Position numbers and translations under genes: made by a program. 64,000 nucleotides of DNA, from contig QNQO01005809.1 in assembly GCA_003290165.1 (NCBI GenBank), positions 310,001-374,000 on the forward strand, in the 5' to 3' direction. The notes under the pieces were generated by a model, which worked only from the letters and a program-made list of their open reading frames with translations, did not search any database and was not told where the DNA came from. Position 1 is the first letter of the stretch, and each line of letters starts with the position of its first letter. Shown here in pieces: positions 34,842 to 46,544 of this stretch. This DNA is from Berberis thunbergii. Its lineage: Eukaryota; Streptophyta; Magnoliopsida; Ranunculales; Berberidaceae.

Positions 34842-35755
34842 GTTTAATGGCTTGCTTACCTAATTATTAAGAAGTCTAATGAAATTGATTTGTGACGGAA
34901 GTTCAACTTTTTAATGTTATTATTCAAATCAGAGATAGATAACTAATAGAAAAAAGTTACCAATCATTTCGAAAGAAAATTCAAACAATTTGAGAGTCAC
35001 TCACCCCCTTCTTCAAACCCTATAATAAGTTTGCTACAATAGGACTGTGTTAGCCTTATGATGAAGGGGGAATGCCACATGAACATGTACTCTTAAAACC
35101 ACATATCTTTCATATTGAGGAATAAGTAAGGAAACTTGAGGGCATTTAAAGATGTTTTCTCTTTTTTATTCGCATTTCCTTACTCTGTTTTTTTTTTTGG
35201 AAAGCGAGCATTGGTTTGAAGGATCCCAAAACCATTATATTAACAAAATGTGATGAACCAAATATAATTGCTCATTCGTTCATTCATTACAACATCAGTA
35301 AAAACTGAAATTTTCTTTAAACCCTCAACAAACAAACTAATTAGATCTAGCTCACGGTCTCCAAGTTGAAAATTAATCTCTCAAAGTGGTTTGCTACAAT
35401 AGTAGTTTCTAGGTGCACATGCCATAATTTCATTTTCTCATAAGCACCCTAGCGATGGCAATGGGGCGGATTTGGGCAAATCCGTCCACACCCTGCCAAA
35501 GTTCGCAGATCCTCGAATCCACCCTGCAAAAAAAAAAAATTATAACATCCTCACTCTGCATAATATCCACAGCTCCTATTATCCATTTATATCTGTGGTT
35601 TTGCTTGTGGATAGCGGATCCCCGTCCCGATCCACCCCAGCCCAACGATTTTTAGGGCCAAAAGTTTAGGCTCATTTTGGGCCTGAATTTTTTCATGCTT
35701 ATTTTGCAAGCCTGTATAAAATCATAAATTTGCAAAAAGCCAACAACACAGAGAC

Positions 35756-35756
<1 letters not shown>
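34842..35756. other. unassigned; includes a purine/pyrimidine-ordered GGGCGG-type repeat
   Basis: No gene seen. About 35440-35690 carries words such as 'gggcggatttgggc', 'ccgtccaca' and 'ccccgtcccgatccacccc', a style of dispersed plant repeat. A shorter relative ('gggcgggacggatattggcc') lies at about 53198-53270. The rest is AT-rich. Confidence 0.4.

Positions 35757-35829
<73 letters not shown>
35757..35829. repeat. (TAA)n microsatellite
   Basis: About 24 TAA units in a row, producing long poly-Ile and poly-Tyr artefact frames on the minus strand. Confidence 0.95.
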
Positions 35830-35830
<1 letters not shown>

Positions 35831-35970
35831 GGAGCCAACATTTTATACATACATGGTTTTCTAATCGAAACAAGTATGGAACCTACCCACAGACAATCAA
35901 TATCAAAACGAACAAATCTCAACAATCCAATGATTGTCCGAACGAAACAAGTATCGAAGACGAAAACATT

Positions 35971-37162
35971 CACTACACCAAAATGGGTAATTGGTAACAT
36001 CAATATTTTTTTAATTTGTATCTCTTCGTTGTGTTACAAGTCTTGTAATTATTCACTTAAGTTACCAATAATAATTTTATAAATAATAGTTTTATTATTA
36101 TTTTACTACACTAAAATAGAGTATTTGCAACATTAGTTTGTAACTCATGATCATGTTACAAGCTTTGCAACATAATATTTGTTACAAAATTATGGCAAGT
36201 TACGTAATAAAAATAAAAAAATTTCAAAACTAGAGATCTATTTCAGATCTCTCGAGCTCGCTCTCATCTCTCTCCCCTCTCTTTGTTCCGCAAAACCAAA
36301 TCCCAAATGGCAAACCCGAAAAAATTTGATTCGAACGAAAAAAAAATTCCCTAGTTTTCTCATCTTCACCAATCTCATATCACTTCATTTTCTCAAATCG
36401 TTCTTCTCCAATCAGTCTTCGAATCAACTCTCTCATCTTCTCCAATCGTCTTCTCTGATCGAGTTATCTCTGGAGTCAACCCCAACTCTTGCTACAGGGT
36501 TAATAAGGTATGTTTTGATTCAATACTTTTTAGTTTTGTTTTATTTCTACTTGAAATCTTACTTTTCAATGCGTTTTAGTTGTTGAATGGTTATCTCACG
36601 ATCTTCTCCAATTAGATCTATTGATTGTAAAACATTCAAATCTCAATTTGACTATCTTAGATTGTTTTATACTTTCCCCTAAAGTTTCTATCATGTTTCG
36701 TATTTATATTGCAGCAGCTTTTTGTAACTTCATCTGGTATGCTAAACCGAAACAAAGAATACACATTATGGGTAACGGTGCTAGCTCAATTGGTTTGTTA
36801 AAGAAACAATATTTGATGTTTTGATAATAAATGCAATTAATTATAAGCGCTTATTACACCAAATTGACATTTTTGTAACAACCCCCAAAACAATATCACT
36901 TTTGAGTTATAGCAATCTACCAAACAATTTTATACACTTTCACAAACAAAGTGATATAATAATTGCATCACCATGAATAGTATGGTGTTACAAGTGATAT
37001 TATTCATAGTGATCCAATTTATTGTATCACTTTCTTTGTGAAACTGTTTTTCATTTTTTTTTACTAAACTTAGTTTTGACTTGAAATTGTTTGGTGGACT
37101 TTTATAGCTCAAAAGTAATATTGTTTTTGGAATTGTTACAAAAGTGCCAATTTGGTGTAGCG
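35971..37162. mobile_element. cluster of CACTA-like ends with foldback MITE
   Basis: Four related termini are seen. CACTACACCAAAATGG starts at 35971 and CTACACTAAAATAG at 36106. TTACACCAAATTGAC starts at about 36854. In reverse, CAATTTGGTGTAG ends at 37160. CACTACACC-type ends are typical of CACTA (En/Spm) elements. The middle (about 36230-36520) is CT-rich with repeated 'tcttctccaatc' and a donor-like 'aaggtatg', and looks like a captured gene 5' UTR. No transposase and no clear 3-bp target duplication were found, so boundaries are tentative. Confidence 0.55.
36854..37160. mobile_element. foldback MITE (CACTA-like)
   Basis: The first ~85 bases and the last ~85 bases are inverted copies: TTACACCAAATTGACATTT at the left pairs with the reverse complement of AAAAGTGCCAATTTGGTGTAG at the right, and pairing continues through 'caatatcacttttgagttata' and 'ccaaacaattt'. 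A second inner palindrome ('tcactttctttgtgaaac' against 'gtttcacaaagaaagtga' type, about 36940-37050) makes most of the 307 bp a hairpin. It is non-coding. Confidence 0.75.
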
Positions 37163-37182
37163 GCTCTAAATAAACTCAAGAC

Positions 37183-37555
37183 CAAGGATTGTGATTTCGT
37201 TTTTCGAGGTAATTTTGATAAATTAATTTTAAGAAATATTTTGTTGTGTGTAGAAAAAACGTAAATTTTCGATTATAATTATGAAGTTATCAATATAAGT
37301 TAAACATTTTAAACTCTTACAAATTACATAAAGAGTACCACAAGACTCGTAATGTCTACAAACTACATATTGCATAAGAATCACTTATATACCAAATTTT
37401 AATACTAAACTAAAATTATAACGGGTTAAAATGCACCGACATTGAGATTGAACTAATGAAAAAAAAATATTTCGGTTTTGAAAGAAATTTTGGTAACTAA
37501 AAAAAGAAAAATATTCGGCAAAATTTTGACATTTTTCAAGAAATCACATTCCTTG
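37183..37555. mobile_element. hAT-like MITE, copy II
   Basis: CAAGGATTGTGATTTCG at the left and AAATCACATTCCTTG at the right, with a perfect 8-bp target duplication CTCAAGAC (37175-37182 and 37556-37563). At 373 bp it is a shorter, same-orientation relative of copy I: both ends align and the middle is reduced. Confidence 0.93.
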
Positions 37556-37563
37556 CTCAAGAC

Positions 37564-39231
37564 ATCTAGGTAATGTTACTCACTCCCATGCAATGCAACT
37601 AGAATAGAGTGCTTAACTCATATTTGAAAATGGCGCTTCGTATGTCAAATGCGCATAATGGAATGGGGATTAATTGTTTCAACCATGAATCAAGAAAGGC
37701 ACGTGAGATGAACATATTGGCACCCGTCAATTTCTAGGAGTTCCTTGCATTGCATATAACTACTTAACATCCCAAAACAGAGTACCCCAACTTCCGTTAA
37801 CATGCTATTAAATCTCTAATAGGAGGTAACCATGGCAAGGAAGCTCATTGATGATGAAAAGAGTTAAGGCGACAGATGAATTAAACCTGGCTCCATGGGC
37901 AGTTATAGCAAGGAATTAAAACTCATTGATGATGAATAAGGATTAAACAGACAATTGAAATTAAACTAGGATCCATGGGTTGTTGTACTGATAAAAGAGG
38001 AGAAGTAATCTTATGCACCTCAGCTTGCGAGCAGCCCAAGAATGATGTAATTTGGAAGCAAAGGATGGCAAAAGATAGAAGATATTCATCAGAGACTTAT
38101 CCAAACTAGCACTGAATGCAATTGAGGAGTGTAGTGATTTTGCTTTTGATTAAACATATTAAAACATTAATTTACATTGTATTTTTTATTTATTCTAAGT
38201 ATCTTAAATTTTTCATAATTTAGAAAATATCAAAATAATTAAAATACATAAGCTTTTACTTATAATTTCTTTAAGGCAATTGCTAAGTGTACCCGACTTT
38301 TTGGCTCGATACCCCCAACTTTACTTTTTAGATATTAGCTTTTAAAAAATTTCTTGGTGTTCCCAACCATGTTTTGTCAATCCTAAAATGAAACTAGTTA
38401 ATTACTAGGAGAAGAAGATTATTCACATTGTTGACCGAGAACTTTGTATAAATGTTTCATATTGTAAGTTTTTGGTGGTAGGAATTTTTGGGTTTTAAAT
38501 GTAATTTAAAAAAAATATGATATAATAGTTGCAACCAATTTTGAAATTGATGTATCCACTTACATTTTATTATTTATTTATTCTAGACGTATTGGTTTTT
38601 ACAACCCTTTGTCGTTAACCTTATTATCAAATTAGATGCACAAAGAAAAAGGGAATTTCTCTTATGGTTATAGGGTGGTTTTATAAAATTCACAAGTAAT
38701 GCTCCTAAAAAAGAAAATTAGCGCACCTAAATAAGAAATTTTCACCACCACATAAACTCACACTCATATTTAAGGAATGTGTGATTAAAGTTTAGTTTTA
38801 TATATAATGGTTACTTTTATTCTCATCGAGAGCCAATTAATGCTCATAAACAAGAAAATTCAACCACCATTGATAAGTAAGTCAATGTTTCATATTTAAG
38901 GTTTATGCAACAAAGTCAAAACTACCCAAAACTCCGGTGTAACAAAGAGTTGGTGAGATCAAGCTAAATGGTTGTTGGATACACATAGCAACTCCCTTCC
39001 TTAATTATACATGATCTGTTGGGTTGAGAAATGTTGCAGAATTTTGCGTAGGTTGTTAAAGCCCAAAAAATTGATTCATAAGTCCCAGGCATTCTTGTAA
39101 TTATGATTAGATTAAAGGGTCGGTTTGGAACTCTATAAAATGGAGTTGATTGAAGACATTGTCACTATAGAAATGGCATTCTCTACTTATAAGTTATAAC
39201 TATAGACTATAGATAGATAGATGAGCGTTTA
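37564..39231. other. unassigned; ends with a duplicated segment
   Basis: No gene seen. Two short 'aaactcattgatgatgaa' copies occur near 37840 and 37920. From about 38994 to 39122 the sequence ('ccttaattatacatga' to 'agattaaagggtcggt') is repeated in diverged form at 46545-46643 and 50375-50410. Confidence 0.4.
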
Positions 39232-39636
39232 CTTGTAATCAAGGAATGAGATTTCGCGAAATTTCTTTTTTTTAAATTACGAAAAGAAAATGGGTGAATT
39301 TTTTTTACATCTTTTTGAGGATTTTTTCAAAATATTCGAGGTTCTTTGGTAAATTTTGAGATTTTTTTTTCATAAAAATACAAACAATCGGCTTCCAAAA
39401 AGAATTTTTTTTGAAAATTTCAGGGGGGTTTTTCTTAAATTTTGGGTTTTTTTTCAAATTATTATTTCTTCCAATTATTTATTGATTTTTGAAACCACTC
39501 CCTTATTTTCTAGTTATCATTTCTTCTATTTATATATTAAATTTTGAAACCATCCTCTAATTTTCTAATATATATTGATTTCATGTTTCTTTCATTTCTT
39601 GGTATTTAAGCTTCATTTAATGCATTTAATAGATTT

Positions 39637-40217
39637 TGATGCGTCCAAAAATCGTCCTCCTGTGAGTAAAACCACTGTTAGATTGCCAATGATCACATTG
39701 TTGGTGGTTGAAGGCACTCCGATGCTTTAGTCAGTAACTCTGTTGGAAGAAGTTAGTAACTCTGTTAGAAAAATGAAGTAAATCTGGACAAAACTCAGTT
39801 AAAGTTGCATACCTTTGTCGAATGTTCTTTTTACCTTTTATAATGGTCGTAATTAACTTTCTGCATGACTTAAATATGTGAGGCGTTATGGAAGAAGATG
39901 TTTTTGTGATAGTCTCCTCCTTAATTGAAAATGCATTCGTGGAGGGGTAGGTCCCTCCACGACTCTTTCTTGGTGCAACATTCTTCTTCTTTATGAGAGA
40001 ACGTATAACGGGCTTGGATTTGGGTTTTGATTCGTCTGAGCCTGGATTCGGATCCTGCTTACGCCTCTTTAGAGGTGGGCCCAGTTTGGACCCCCATAAT
40101 TAGCTTCAGTCCTTCTAAGCTTTATGAGTTGGCCCAATGGATCAGGTTGTATTCTGGTGATGAAGCTTTATGTCATGTGTACGGTCGTGATGATCGGTCT
40201 ATTTTGATATATCATCA
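39637..40217 (-). repeat. Gypsy 3' LTR (left copy)
   Basis: Starts TGATGCGTCCAAAAATCG and ends ATATCATCA. Immediately right, ACTATTCCCCCTAG is the complement of the polypurine tract AGGGGGAATAGT. Confidence 0.92.
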
Positions 40218-40499
40218 ACTATTCCCCCTAGTTTGTGGGCATGGTGACATATCTACCGACTGTGTGTCGGTTGGTATGTCGATTGTGCTATTGACCTTGA
40301 TAACTTTTAGTTGCTTGATTGTCTCGGTTACTTCATTATATATTCTTTTTTGCGCATATTTTTAATGCTCCATTATGTCCCGTATTTTGTTTCGTGAGTG
40401 GTCTCTTCATTTCCCAGTCGCTTAAAAGGTGTTGTGGTTGTTTTTTTCTTTACGCCATCTGTAGTATTACTTCTTTTGTTCTACTGTCTCTTTTCCTTC

Positions 40500-42802
40500 G
40501 TTCGTTTTCCCCTGTTTATGATGCATGTTGGCGATATGTTAGTTGGTGATCAACTTTTTGCTTGTGAAACTCACTTTTCTCTAAACAAAGCCTCTCAAGC
40601 TACTTTGGATAGCATTCGTTCCGGCTATTCTTCGCCTGAAGACCTTGAAATCATTCTTCTTTGCAAAAATGACAGTCCTTGTTGCCCGAGGAAATAATAT
40701 ATTGCATTGTATCCTCGCATGTTCTATGTCGGTCTTCGGTTCCTAGTTCCGGAGTTGTTCTGATAATATCTGGACTTCTTCGGTATTCTTCTTGCTCAAA
40801 TGGGGTCGAACGACTGGAGGGACATGGTTGCCACGTATGCTAGGGCCATTCTTTCTGGTATCTCTTTAGCACCTCGAATCCTGAATTCCTTGGTGGGGTT
40901 CAACATGACGCCCAACCATACCTATTTTATGTATTCTCCTGCGTGTTTTGGTAACCTTAATGACAACATTAGGGGTTGGTCGTGGGATTGATTTTATGCG
41001 TCAATCGGTTTTGGCCATTTCAATATGAAATTGTCTTCCGATAATAAGGTCCTTCATAGTTCCTTTTAAGCATTGGAATATGAAATTATCTGCTGGAACA
41101 GATTATCAGTGAGCGCTTCTTGGGGATTTCAGTAGTCCCGTTGGATTCCTATGATACTGATGATATGGTGAGGCATAGTGGTCTATACATCATGAATGAG
41201 ATCGAAAGCACTTCGTTGACTGCGAGGCAGGCTGCGAAGATTATTGCCTGTGTTGTCAGTGATGAAGTGGTTGTTGATCGAAAAGTGGGCTCCGATGTTA
41301 CAAATCTCAATGCTCATATTCGTACTGCTACCGGTTCTTCTAGAAAGAGAAAAGTAGTGAGGCCTGTTAGTCTGTAAAAGCAGTTGTTTCTATTTTCCGA
41401 CCGCGTGCTAAAGAAGAAGCGGCTTGTAGATTTTGTGTCACACGACTCTTTATTCGAATTATGTGGATAGAGATCCTTCGAGGGAGGGTTGTTGTTCTCT
41501 GCAGGAGACGAAAGAGTTGAGGCTGGCTCTGGACATTGTCAAGTGTTTTGAAGAGGATCATCGGTCCTTGGATGACAAGATGTTCCAGTTGGCTGTTGTT
41601 CATTCTGAAGAACTTGGCAGTCGAGGTTTGGCCCTTGAGTTGCAGTCTCCTCCTCCTTCCCCCTTGTTGACGAAGGGATGGAGGTTCCTCCATCCGCAAC
41701 CTACTTAAATCCTTCGGCTGTCATTCGTTCCGTTTCTGCCGAGCAACGAGATGGTGATGGAGGTTCTCCTATTGTTCCTTCGTATTTTTTGGTCATGGGT
41801 GGTGGTGGTTCCTCCATACTACCTGATACTCGCGTTCTTTATTCGCGGGTCAGTTGGAAGGAACCTACTTTTGAGGAGATCCGTGTCAAATTGGATGGGA
41901 AGTTCTATTGGTTTGCTCGTCTTGGTGTGCAGCATGGTGCACACAAGTTGATAAATGAATGGCATAGGCGGTTGGTGAAGAGGCCCCCGATTTCCGTGTT
42001 GATTCTGAACCTTCACCTTGAGGATGGTATTAGGTTTTTAATGGAGGGGATGACTCATTTTTCCTATGCAGGAGTGATGGGCTTGAGTCATCAGGTTAAT
42101 TATAGTCTTATGGTTTCTTTGGAGAAGAAGTTTTTCGTGCTTCTCCTGGTGTTCTCCCCTGTTCTTTACCAGTGTGACATGTTAAAAGTGCGATGTTTTG
42201 AACGAAACAATGCGGTTGAAGTTGCTCGGACGTCATTGGCAGAGGTGGAGGGAGCACGGGATCGATCTGTGGTCGCGCTCGAATATCTGAGAGCTGACCT
42301 GGAAGGCATCTGCACATGTTTGCTTGATGTCAAGATAGAGCTTTCTACTGAGAAGGCGCTTCATGATGAGACCGCACGGACCACGATAGAGCGCTCTAAA
42401 AATCGCGATATTGCTGAGCAAAGGGTGGAACAATTATTGTATTCGCTTGACGAGGTCAACGCTAATTCCTCTGTGATGTTTTCTACTGCTAAGGGCCAAC
42501 TTATCTTGGTAAGAAGTGAGCTTGCTTCTGTTGAGGATAGACTTTGTGTTATGGAGGTAGCGGATTGGCAATGCGTTGTTGATGGTCGGACTGAGCTTTT
42601 GGATTATATCGAGGGTCTTGGTGTCGATTTTACCCAGTATCGTCCTCTGGTGCATCAGACTTTTGAAGACGTGGAAGATGTCGTTGAAGATCCTCTAGGT
42701 GTCCCACTGATTGAAGGACTGCTTCCTCCCCTTGAAGAAGGAGTCTTTGTTGTTGATCTGGCTCCGGCGGGTGATATTGATGTTATAAATGTTTCCCCTT
42801 AG
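40500..42802 (+). pseudogene. antisense gene of the Gypsy element, putative 'gypsy-type transposon' protein
   Basis: The plus-strand reading starts near 40520 (GDMLVGDQLFACETHF) and continues in one frame to about 40990 through three stops (near 40695 and 40770). It contains YIALYPRMFYVGLRF, then SGISLAPRILNSLVGF, resembling the N-terminal domain of plant proteins annotated as putative gypsy-type transposon (Pfam PF04195 style). In another frame 41120-41377 ends with a basic patch SSRKRKVVRP. An open 374-codon frame (41678-42802) then has a long coiled coil with heptads (about residues 175-310; AEVEGARDRSVVALEYL, RSELASVEDRLCVME) and an acidic tail. It runs opposite to gag. Function unknown; the PF04195 link is from memory of the pattern. 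Confidence 0.6.
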
Positions 42803-43139
42803 TATTCCATTGTTGCTTTTGTAATCGAGCGGATTTGAATGAATGGAATTAGTTCCTTTATCGTCTTTGTTCACTTGTCGTTGTCTTGAAATTTGTATTT
42901 GATGTTTCACAGGTGTTTGTAGTAACCTTTCGGTGGTTTGATTTTTCCCATGCTTTGGTACGCATGTCTTGATCTTGTACTTGTTGTTTCTAAATTGTTG
43001 TGGAAGGCTGCTTTGCTTGCGCATTTTCTCCTTTGAATTATTTGCCTAATATCTTGCTTTGCTAGCTTGTCGTGACACGAAGTTGCTCTGTTCAATTGGC
43101 TCATTCGTTCAATTTGTTTCATTGGTGCAGCGTTCTAGT

Positions 43140-43745
43140 CAATTCAAAGTTGTTTCATTTAGTTGAAACTTTTACTCCGTTAGCCTGATTCCTCGAACGA
43201 TTCAAAGTTTTTGTTTTATTTTTTACTCGGGTGTCCAACTTTTGTTTCATTTTAAGTGACACTCTGGTCGATTTGAAGTTTTTGCATTCAATTTGACTCG
43301 GGTGTCCAACTTTTACTTCGTTAACTTGACACCTCCGTCAATTTGAAGTTTTTGCTTTCAATTTGACTCGGGTGTCCAACTTTTGCTTCGTTTTATGCGA
43401 CACTTTGGTCGACTCGAAGTCGATTCATTTTAGTTGACTCGTTCATCCAACTTTTACTTAGTTAACTTGACACCTCGGTCGATTTGAACTTTTTATTTTC
43501 AGTTTGACTCGGGTGTCCACCTTTTACTTTGTTTTGTGCAACACTCTGGTAAACTCAAAGTCATTTCCTTTTAGTTGACTAGTTCGTCCAACTTTTACTT
43601 CGTAACTCGACACCTCGGTTGATTCAAAGTTTTTATCTTCAGTTTGACTCAGGTGTCCAACTTTTGCTTCGTTTTGTGCGACACTCTGGTCGACTCGAAG
43701 TCATTTCCTTTAGTGGACTCGTTCGTCCAACTTTTACTTTTTTGG
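43140..43745. repeat. minisatellite inside the Gypsy element
   Basis: Alternating ~60-bp units, paired into a ~115-120-bp higher-order repeat. One half reads 'ttgactcgggtgtccaactt', then 'tgcttcgttttgtgcgacac' and 'tctggtcgactcgaagt'. The other has 'ttgactcgttcgtccaactt' and 'acttgacacctcggtcgattt'. About ten half-units are present. It lies between the gag remnants and the antisense gene, where Tat/Ogre-type Gypsy elements often carry tandem repeats. Confidence 0.9.
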
Positions 43746-44148
43746 TTGATCAGACCAGAAGTTTATTGTGAATATCTGACTTGCGTCTTGATTTTTTGTG
43801 GGCTTTTTGTAGTTATGTTATGAAACTGTTTTGCTTTTGTAAGATGTCGCTAAAACTTTATTGATTCTTCGACCATTTTAGCAATCGTTCTCTTGGAAAG
43901 ACTCTGTTACATCGTGGAGCATTTCTTGTTTTATTACTGCGTTGCTACGGTTTACCCTTGCGTTGGCGTTCATGCCTCTGTTATTCCTTTTAATTTATGA
44001 CCTTATTTGCCGACATAGTTATTGCTCCCCATTCTGCCCTGCTTGTTGGGGCTTGATGGAGTTTGCGAGTTCCTTTTATTTTGGCCGAATTTTTCTTTAG
44101 TGTTGAGGTCTTTTTAGCGTTGTCCTCTCAACCTAGATATCGGTTTGC

Positions 44149-45485
44149 TCAGGTGGGAGGTGTTTCTTTCTTAGGGTGGATGCAGTGTAAAGCGTATATT
44201 AATTCCATTGATCGCTCCTTTGATCCAGTAGCGGTAGCGTTTGCTTTTTCGTTGCCCTTGAACTGTTTGTCTGATGTGCCGACGAACTCGTCCAGTCGTC
44301 CTATCTGGATCCAATGTTCGATCTCTTCTTTCAATTTGTAGCAGTTCTCGGTATCGTGCCTGTGATCCTTGTGGAAGGAACAATATATGTTTTTGTCTCG
44401 TCTTTTTGGGTCTCCTTTCATTCTTGTTGGCCAGTTGACATTCTCCCAGTTTGATGTGTATTTTAAGATGTCGATTTGGCTTGCTTTTAGGGTTGTGTAT
44501 AATTTATATTATTTCCTCATTACGCTGATTATATTCGCTCATGATTGGGTCATGCCGATTGCGATTTCCTGGATTCTTGCTGGTTGGAATTTGTGCACCT
44601 GTCGCTTCGATGTTTTTTTAAATGACGGTTGTCCTCTCGCAATCCATTATCTTGTCTTCTTTCGTCTTTTCTTTCTCGCTTTCTCGAATGGTTATCCCTT
44701 TCTTGTTCGTTATTTCTCCTCGCAACCTTCATTTCTTTGAGTGAGATATACTTCTGTGCTATTTTCAGCAGGATCGCCATGCCATTTGGAGGTTCCAAGT
44801 TAAGGGCGTCGAAAAGGGTGCCTCTCTTCAATATCGCTGCATCCATCAATCATTGTTAGCTCGTTGGTGAAGCGAGTAACATACTCCCGCATTGTTTTCT
44901 CCGGCTTTTATCAGATGTAAATAAGGTAATGGGCTCATTTCCTCATCCGCTGGCTCCCGATGAATCTGGTAATGAAAGCAGTGGCTAAGGCCTGAAAAAA
45001 TCTATTGACCTTGGTGGTAAGCTGTTGAACCAGTTCATTGCTGCGGATGTGAGGCTGGTTGGGAACATTTTTCACATGATTGACTCTATGGCTTCATTTG
45101 GAGCCATCATATAATGAAAGTGCATTAGGTGATCAGTCGGGTTGGTGGTGCCATCGTATACTTCAAACTTTGGCGGAGTGAACTTCTTTGGTATTGCCTT
45201 CTTCATGAGTTCATCAGAGAATGGTGGCTTGGCCAATTCATATAGTATGTTGGGATCCGTGACTCCGATCCTGAATGAGATCTCAGCAACCGTTCCGTTG
45301 CATTGAGGAGTTTTGTCTTGGTTGAGTTCATTGCTCTCGACGTTTCCTTGTTGGGGTTCCGCTAAGGCTTTGTCACTCTCTTGAGTTTGGATAGTAGAGT
45401 TTTGTTGAGGCGGTGCTGGAGTAGGGTCAGTTAGCTGAACGCGTTTCTGGGTGATCTTTTCCAGCATCTCTATCATGTATTTCAT
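44149..45485 (-). pseudogene. Gypsy gag remnants
   Basis: Three minus-strand blocks. 45485-45072 carries the start of the gag core (KAIPKKFTPPKFEVYDG, then DHLMHFHYMM). 44849-44550 is very rich in Arg, Lys and Glu. 44421-44149 has the C-terminal zinc-knuckle-like CSFHKDHRHDTENCYKLKEE typical of plant Gypsy gags. The blocks are in different frames, with stops between them (about 44850-45070), so the gene is dead. No protease motif follows. Confidence 0.85.
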
Positions 45486-45777
45486 CTAGGCCACGAGCAA
45501 GTCTACCTGAGGGCCTGTAGCAGTGCCAATGGCTGTCTGGGCCGTTTGAACTATTGCATGTAGCGGATCTGCATTCTCAGATGCTATTGGTTAAGTGTTT
45601 CAAGTAGCATCCTCTCCTTGAGCTATTAGCAATGTATCAATGGGAGAGTTGTCATGATCAGTACTAGATTAGAGGTTTGTAAACTACATTATTCCTTCTG
45701 ATGGTTTCTTTGATATTTTGCTAGGTTGTGGTGAGTTTTGTCACGCGTGCTTTGTTTTAGAAAAGGAAACTCGTCGT

Positions 45778-45795
45778 TCCCCACGGACGGTGCCA
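45778..45795 (-). promoter_or_regulatory. Gypsy primer-binding site
   Basis: The reverse complement starts TGGCACCGTCCGTGGGGA, a variant of the TGGCGCCGTCTGTGGGA-type site of plant Gypsy elements. It is three bases from the LTR start at 45799. Confidence 0.85.
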
Positions 45796-45798
45796 AAC

Positions 45799-46363
45799 TG
45801 ATGAGTCCAAAAATCGTCCTCCTGTGAGTTTGACCTGCAAAACCACTGTTAGATTGCCAATGACCACTTTTTTGGTGGCTGACGACACTCCGATGCTTAA
45901 GTCAGTAACTCTGTTGGAAGAAGAAAGTAAATCTAGACAAATCTCAGTTAAAGTTGCATACCTCTTTCAAATGTTCCCTTTACCTTTTATAATAATCGAA
46001 GTTAACTCTCTGCGTGGCTTAAGCATGTGAGGCGCAATGGAAGAAGATGTTTCTGTAACAGTCTCCTCCTTAATGGAAATGCGTTCATGGAAGCGTAGGT
46101 CCCTCGGCTCTTTCTTGGTGCAACGTTCTTCTTCTTTATGAGAGAATGTATAACATACTTGGATTTGGGCTTTGATTTGTTTGGGCCTAGATTCAGATCC
46201 TGTTTATGCCTCTTTAGAGGTGGGCCTAGTCTAGACCCCATAATTAGCTTAGTTCTTCTGGGCTTTATGAGCTGGCCCATTGGATCAGGCGATGTATTCT
46301 CGTGATGAAGCTTTATGCCACGTGTACGGTCTTGATGATCGGTCTATTTTTTATGTATCATCA
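45799..46363 (-). repeat. Gypsy 5' LTR (right copy)
   Basis: 565 bp starting TGATGAGTCCAAAAATCG and ending TGTATCATCA. It differs from the left copy at many sites and by short indels. Confidence 0.92.
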
Positions 46364-46544
46364 TATTTATTACTTGCATATTATTTTTTTACATATTTTA
46401 TATACCCTCAAAATTCATTATATTTATATATTTCATGTATCCTAAAAAATTTTACGTTCTTTCTTTACACACCAAAATATATCTTAAAATCAGGAAACCG
46501 AAATTAACTCGAAAAACGAAATCACAATCCTTGCTTGTAATTTC

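Larger units (their letters stand above)
39637..46363 (-). mobile_element. Gypsy-type retroelement with antisense gene
   Basis: LTRs 39637-40217 (581 bp) and 45799-46363 (565 bp) run TGATG..CATCA. Flanks gattt and tattt match at 4 of 5, and copy I of the MITE shows the pre-insertion site. The primer-binding site at 45778-45795 and the polypurine tract beside the left LTR place it on the minus strand. Minus-strand gag fragments cover 45485-44149. No protease, RT, integrase or RNase H is visible. Instead 40500-42802 carries a degraded gene on the plus strand, and 43140-43745 a minisatellite. A non-autonomous Gypsy family with an extra antisense ORF fits; the lineage is not determined. Confidence 0.92.
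39240..46533. mobile_element. hAT-like MITE, copy III, split by a Gypsy element
   Basis: The outer ends CAAGGAATGAGATTTCG (39240) and CGAAATCACAATCCTTG (46533) form the same inverted repeat as copies I and II. A perfect 8-bp duplication CTTGTAAT (39232-39239 and 46534-46541) brackets the whole 7.3 kb block. MITE sequence is confined to 39240-39636 and 46364-46533; together (~567 bp) they align to copy I in reverse orientation. The intervening sequence is the Gypsy element 39637-46363. The intact alignment across the junction to copy I (tattaaatgcatt) confirms the nesting. Confidence 0.93.

Noticed and set aside
35652..36003. Poly-Ile and poly-Tyr open frames.
   Set aside because: They are translations of the (TAA)n microsatellite.
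41367..43024. Minus-strand frames opposite the coiled-coil gene (for example 41367-41699 and 42695-43024), considered as pol remnants.
   Set aside because: None contains protease, RT, RNase H or integrase motifs; they are shadows of the plus-strand coding region.
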